A stretch of DNA of 64,000 nucleotides from Lottia gigantea (Eukaryota; Mollusca; Gastropoda; Lottiidae). How positions within the stretch are numbered: the stretch's first letter is position 1; each line of letters starts with the position of its first letter. Shown piece by piece: positions 60,441 to 64,000 of the stretch. The notes beneath the pieces were generated by a model, which was not told where the DNA came from, made no database searches, and saw only the letters and a program-made list of their open reading frames with translations. The DNA lies in the NCBI RefSeq assembly GCF_000327385.1, contig NW_008707425.1, positions 912,133 through 976,132 on the forward strand, in the 5' to 3' direction. The translations under genes were made by a program, and so were the position numbers.

Positions 60441-60457
60441 CTCGCCCGATGGGCGAG
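60441..60457. repeat. Perfect 7-bp GC hairpin in the Penelope 3' tail
   Basis: CTCGCCC (60441-60447) and GGGCGAG (60451-60457) form a perfect stem with loop GAT. Compared with the tail of the 37.4 kb copy, about 20 bases including this hairpin are extra here, while both flanks (ACAGATACTATACT and ATTTTTTCTAATTTCAG on the element strand) are the same. Confidence 0.75.
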
Positions 60458-60545
60458 AAGTATAGTATCTGTTATGTACTGATTGTTTTTAGTTTACTAT
60501 GAACAATATTATCATTTAAGTTCTTATTTTTTGAATATGCAACTA

Positions 60546-61502
60546 TCATTTTCTGCTTATAGACATGGGGGAATTATCTTGAAGGCTCTTATAGTGGGCA
60601 TGAACTATCTTGCTTGCTCGATTGCTGGTTGTATTAAACGGGACAACAAAGGGTGCTATGCCTACATTATGATGAATATTTAGTCCTATAGGTCTTGCTG
60701 TATTCAATGTCTCAATCCAATGGGCCTCCCTAGATTGACGGAATTTGGTAGTTTCATCTTCGGGCAAGTCAATTTCTATACGCTCAATTGGGATTAGGGT
60801 GAGATCGTCTATTGAATGGTCGTCCAGGTTGAAATGATTAGAAACAGGCTTGTCTTTCTTTAATTTGATGTCTGACCTATGAGCATTAAAGCGAGTTCGT
60901 AAATTATTCTTAGTTTCTCCTACATATTGTTTGGGGCATTTCTTGCATGAAATTAAATATATTACATTCGAATGTTCACATGTTAGGTGTTCCTGGATCG
61001 GGTACCTTTTATTCGTAGAGTTGCTTACAAAATAATGAGTTTCTGATATAAAGGGACATGTTTTGCATCTACTGGACAAACATGGAGCACTTCTTAAACC
61101 TGGCGGTACTTCGGCATAAAGTCTGTTTTTAGCTGCTATCTGTGCTAAGGTGGAATTTTTTATGTTTCGTAAAAATCGTTTAGAGTACCCACGCTCTTTC
61201 AGTTTTGAGAAAACAATCGTACAGGCTTGGTTGAAATCAGAAGATCTTGTACAAATTCGATGAAATCGTAAAACTTGTGACTTAATTATACCAGAAAAGG
61301 TATGTTTTGGGTGAAAGGAGCTCTTGTGCAAGAGTTGATGAGTATCAGTTTCTTTGAAATACACTTTAATATCCAGTTTATTTGTTTCTGCTATGGAATC
61401 TCCCTTAAAGACTGTGGTATCGAGAAAGTCTATGCTTTTGTCACTCACGTTTGCGGTTAGTTTTATAGAAGGATGGTGGTTGTTGAGAATTTCAAAGAAT
61501 TC
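60546..61502 (-). CDS. Penelope-like element GIY-YIG endonuclease and RT C-terminal part
   Basis: A frame of about 315 residues (300 from the Met at 61448). It begins with the RT thumb/linker (TANVSDKSIDFLDTTVFKGD, FHPKHTFSGIIKSQVLRFHR), typical of Penelope-like RTs. A cysteine cluster (CLSSRCKTC, residues 123-131 from that Met, with another Cys at 157) precedes the endonuclease. Residues 162-195 contain VIYLISCKKCPKQYVGET, where YLI...YVG is the GIY-YIG core, followed by R-T-R-F-N-x-H. The conserved Glu is in EAHWIE (residue 241). The enzyme nicks target DNA to prime reverse transcription. This part is intact. It is read with the preceding RT region in the element; the two are now in different frames. 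Confidence 0.88.
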   Translation of the reverse strand, partial: EFFEILNNHHPSIKLTANVSDKSIDFLDTTVFKGDSIAETNKLDIKVYFKETDTHQLLHKSSFHPKHTFSGIIKSQVLRFHRICTRSSDFNQACTIVFSKLKERGYSKRFLRNIKNSTLAQIAAKNRLYAEVPPGLRSAPCLSSRCKTCPFISETHYFVSNSTNKRYPIQEHLTCEHSNVIYLISCKKCPKQYVGETKNNLRTRFNAHRSDIKLKKDKPVSNHFNLDDHSIDDLTLIPIERIEIDLPEDETTKFRQSREAHWIETLNTARPIGLNIHHNVGIAPFVVPFNTTSNRASKIVHAHYKSLQDNSPMSISRK

Positions 61503-62700
61503 CTAAAACTGTTCGATAGAATAAGTCCAAACCATAAAAATGTCATCCAAAAAGTATCCGTAAAATAGTGGGTCAAATGGACAGAGGGGCAACACCTCAC
61601 GTTCCCACTCTGCCATGAAAAGGTTTGCGTACGAAGGGGCGAATCGTTTGCCCATTGCTGTCCCTGAAGTTTGTAAATATGTTTTACCATTAAATGTGAA
61701 ATCGTTTCGACTAAGACAAATCTCTAAAAGCTGTAGAATTGCATCGTCGGGTCTGTTTGGATCTGGGTTTCTATTAAAAGCTTTACGAACTGCCGTTAAA
61801 CCAGTAGTGTTATCGATATTGGTATACATAGAAGAAACGTCGATAGAAATTAAAATGGCATTAGAGGGAACTCGAAGATTTTTTATTTTATTGACAAAAT
61901 CGGTTGTGTCTTTAAGGTAGGCGCGATGTTGGCATGCTAGAGGTAGTAAGAAATGATCAATGTATTCTGACACTGCATATGACTCACTACCACAGTCAGA
62001 TATAATCGGGCGGCCTTTAGGGATTTTATTCGAGACAAACCACTCCTTGGTTGGATTCTTATGGATTTTAGGCAAAGTGTACAAATGTATCTCGCGACAA
62101 TCAGGTTTGGCAGACAGATAGTCATATTGTTTCTGTTTGAGATAACTAGTTTTGACTAAATCGGCAAGAATATTATTAATCATGTTAGCAGTTTCTTTGA
62201 AAATTGGTTTCGGTAAATGGCATAATGTTTAGGATTATTCAGTTGATTCTCTGCTTTTGAAACGTAATCCTCCCTATTCAGAATGACACAACATGAACCT
62301 TTTTCACTCTTTTTAATAACAATGCTATCGTCTTTCTTAAGTAAGTTTAACGCTTCACGTTCCACTCGTGTGAGATTAGGCTTTTCGTGTGTTATGGAAA
62401 GGTTCACTGTTTGGCTATTCATACTAGCAAATGCTTTCAATATTTCAGGATGGATGGCGGCCTGAGTGGGTGTCCACGTGGATTTAGGAATAAACATTGT
62501 TCTAGCACCACGTGGGGGGTGGTTTCGAAAAAAATATGTGCAGCTAAGATTTCGTTGAAATCGTTCAATGAATGGTCGGAGATAATTCAAGTTAGCTATC
62601 TTTGGTGTGGGAATAAACTTAAGTCCACGGTCTAAGATTGAATGCTGAAGGGGTGTGAGAATTTTGCGGCTCAAGTTAACTACAGTTTGGCCTAGCGGTG
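61503..62700 (-). CDS. Penelope-like element reverse transcriptase
   Basis: The N-terminal part (from about 62700) carries VVNLSRKILTPLQHSILDRG and GLKFIPTP, the usual lead-in of this RT group, and a KKSEKGSCCVILNRE-like block. The core has LYTLPKIHKNP, IISDCGSE, SIDVSSMYTNI with the first catalytic Asp, GTAMGKRFAPSYANLFMAEW and YFLDDIF with the catalytic Asp pair. These motifs and their order identify a Penelope-type RT, related to telomerase rather than to LTR or LINE enzymes. The region carries a small number of breaks, so this copy is probably inactive. Confidence 0.88.
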
Positions 62701-62727
62701 GCCTCTCAGTATTTTTATCCCCAGTAA

Positions 62728-63657
62728 TTAGTTTAAAGACTTACTCGATGCTTGAAGCTGGTGTATCCAAAACAAATAAATGCTGTTTGCTGTTTCTGGA
62801 GACCAATGAAGATTATCAACTGTTTCGAATTCTTCTTCGTAGGGTGGTAAGATTGTTGCGCTGTTGATACTGGACTCCATCATCATGTTGTTGAGGGTGC
62901 TGAGGTTCTGTTGTGCTTTTTTCGAGATTTTATTTGAAATGGGTATACATGTGAAGAGGATCTTGGAGTTTGGGAAGGTTTTGTTAGCTGTGGCGATTAA
63001 TTTCTGGGCTTGGTTAAAGGAGATCTTTGGTATCTGATCACGGTTGTTGAGGCCTACATGAAGAATAATGGTAGTAGGTTTGGGATCATGGTCGTATGAT
63101 TCCAGGATTGACTGTATGTGATGGATTTGGGCACCGGGGTAAGAATGTATTTCGGTGTCTGAACTGGTTTTGGTAATTCGATTCAGGTTAGATGATCCAA
63201 TTATTAAGGTTGATTTCTTTAGAGCAGGTAGTTTCCATAATGATTTGTCCTTGGTTTGGTGATAATACGGTTTGGTAGCGGATATAATGGTCGTCGACGG
63301 TGTGATTGGTACTGGTTTGGTAGTTGTTAGAATTGTAGCATTGGGAACGGACTGGGATCTGGTTCGAGGAGGGGAAGGTCTGGATACACGTCTCGACTTG
63401 GATGCAGACTGAGGGGTGGTTTGCTGGTCCAAAAACGCACAGAAGGAAGAAAGGTTGGCGGATCCTGGATCACGTGGTGAAGATTCAGATGGTGTGGAAG
63501 GGGAAGACGAGTCTGAAAGTGAAAAGAGAAGGGGTGTGCCCTCTCTACGAGAGCGTTTACCTATGTCTGCTGGACTAGGAGTAGGTGAACTTCGGGCTCG
63601 TTTAGGGGTTTGGTTCGGCAGCGTGGTAGCTCTAGATGGTGCAGGTGTAGTGTCCAT
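62728..63657 (-). CDS. SGNH-hydrolase-like protein of the Penelope-like element
   Basis: A 309-residue uninterrupted frame. Residues 1-140 are low-complexity, rich in Ser, Pro, Thr and Arg, with basic stretches (TPKRARSS, GKRSRREG) that could be nuclear signals. Residues 148-305 look like an SGNH/GDSL-type hydrolase. LIIGSSNLNRI has the Ser at 156 in the GDS position, YPGAQI has Gly at 175, HVGLNNRD at 210-217 corresponds to the GxND block with Asn at 214, and DNLHWS at 291-296 corresponds to DxxH. All four blocks are in the expected order, so activity is plausible though unproven. The Met overlaps the end of the upstream frame by a TGA-A-ATG spacing (one base between). The downstream RT frame begins in another phase, overlapping its end. 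Esterase-like proteins are known in some CR1 LINEs; their role there is unsettled. Confidence 0.7.
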   Translation of the reverse strand: MDTTPAPSRATTLPNQTPKRARSSPTPSPADIGKRSRREGTPLLFSLSDSSSPSTPSESSPRDPGSANLSSFCAFLDQQTTPQSASKSRRVSRPSPPRTRSQSVPNATILTTTKPVPITPSTTIISATKPYYHQTKDKSLWKLPALKKSTLIIGSSNLNRITKTSSDTEIHSYPGAQIHHIQSILESYDHDPKPTTIILHVGLNNRDQIPKISFNQAQKLIATANKTFPNSKILFTCIPISNKISKKAQQNLSTLNNMMMESSINSATILPPYEEEFETVDNLHWSPETANSIYLFWIHQLQASSKSLN

Positions 63658-63658
63658 T

Positions 63659-64000
63659 TCAGTTGGTAGATATGGTTACTCTGGTTTTTGTTTCGTTGAT
63701 TGTTTGGTAGAATTTGGAAATTACAGCTTGAGTGAGACGTTTCCCATAGGAGCGACGGGCCCAGGACAGGGCATGAGAAACGATGCGGTCGACGGCAGGT
63801 GATGATAAAGACTTGGTACGAATGATGGTCAGCTTCTCTTGAAGTGTGGTTTGGTAATGGTCGATCAGGACCTGCGTAACCTTACAGAGCCATGTCCGAT
63901 TGAGGGATCTAATATTCGCGTCGACAGCTGATGTTTTCATTGCTGAACGGATAAAACTATCCAACTCAGAGACTTTGCGTTTGAAGGTAAACGCTGGTTG
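63659..64000 (-). CDS. N-terminal helical protein of the Penelope-like element (partial)
   Basis: The frame is open from the window edge to a TGA at about 63659. It includes VSELDSFIRSAMKTSAVDAN, WLCKVTQVLIDHYQTTLQEK, DRIVSHALSWARRSYGKRLT and AVISKFYQTINE. It is mostly helical, basic, and ends one base before the ATG of the SGNH-like frame, which implies coupled or fused expression. The family is not recognised. The element's own start codon is beyond the window. Confidence 0.55.
   Translation of the reverse strand, partial: QPAFTFKRKVSELDSFIRSAMKTSAVDANIRSLNRTWLCKVTQVLIDHYQTTLQEKLTIIRTKSLSSPAVDRIVSHALSWARRSYGKRLTQAVISKFYQTINETKTRVTISTN

Larger units (their letters stand above)
60331..64000 (-). 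mobile_element. Large Penelope-like element, continuing past the window edge
   Basis: On the - strand, from the window edge inward, come an N-terminal helical frame, an SGNH-like frame, a Penelope-type reverse transcriptase, a GIY-YIG endonuclease and a 3' tail. The tail matches copies at 5.4, 37.5, 32.9 and 41.4 kb until about 60333, where this copy diverges. RT plus C-terminal GIY-YIG is diagnostic of endonuclease-bearing Penelope-like elements; a CxxxxCxxC cluster before the GIY-YIG suggests the Neptune group. The element has only a few breaks in its RT region, so it is fairly young but not obviously active. The 5' end and any terminal repeat lie outside the window. Confidence 0.88.

Noticed and set aside
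63416-63802. 128-residue + strand frame
   Set aside because: It is antisense to the SGNH-like and N-terminal frames of the Penelope-like element and is Gly/Glu/Arg-rich, as expected of a shadow frame.
1-64000. CRISPR array
   Set aside because: No short direct repeats with regular unique spacers were seen; the tandem repeats present have long units or degenerate short ones, and the DNA is eukaryotic.

Overview
The window reads as AT-rich eukaryotic nuclear DNA, most likely from a lophotrochozoan animal and probably a mollusc. Three things point there: a metazoan KCTD8/12/16-type gene, a chitin deacetylase relic, and a repeat load of Penelope-like retroelements, pogo/mariner/hAT DNA transposons, a Jockey-group LINE and many short inverted-repeat elements. 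The species assignment is inference. Only one gene looks intact and complete: a single-exon KCTD-type BTB gene at 18.9-19.7 kb on the + strand. Everything else that codes is broken, partial or transposon-borne, and most of the window is intergenic.

Layout. 0.4-3.9 kb is a decayed LINE with endonuclease, reverse transcriptase (RT) and a TTA-repeat tail. 4.8-5.5 kb is a Penelope-like relic and 7.1-7.4 kb a hAT transposase C-terminus. 9.5-24.7 kb is intergenic DNA with at least five inverted-repeat elements around the KCTD gene. 27.9-28.5 kb is a decayed chitin deacetylase-like sequence flanked by A/C-rich blocks. 29-45 kb holds small Penelope fragments, a hAT miniature inverted-repeat element (MITE) with 8-bp target duplications, a 448-bp mariner-type MITE with TA duplications, and an unrecognised broken coding block at 34.7-35.4 kb.

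46.8-55.1 kb is dominated by copies of one element family. Its ends carry TACGCCCAC / GTGGGCGTA, and the best copies hold internal tandem units of about 155-165 bp. Among these copies lie two pogo-type transposase fragments in opposite orientation and one candidate host exon at 52.7 kb. 56-60 kb holds a MITE copy, a tRNA-like SINE relic, a 128-bp tandem duplication and a weak LINE relic.

The right end, 60.3 kb to the window edge on the - strand, is a large Penelope-like element. It encodes, in order, a helical N-terminal protein running off the window, an SGNH-hydrolase-like protein, a reverse transcriptase and a GIY-YIG endonuclease. Fragments of related elements recur at 4.8, 29.2, 32.9, 37.1, 41.4 and 44.3 kb, so this family has been active here repeatedly. 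The most unusual items are the SGNH plus N-terminal module of this element, the TACGCCC element with its end hairpin and tandem units, the unknown coding block at 34.7 kb, and the inverted pogo pair with its GTCGTACYACC sites.
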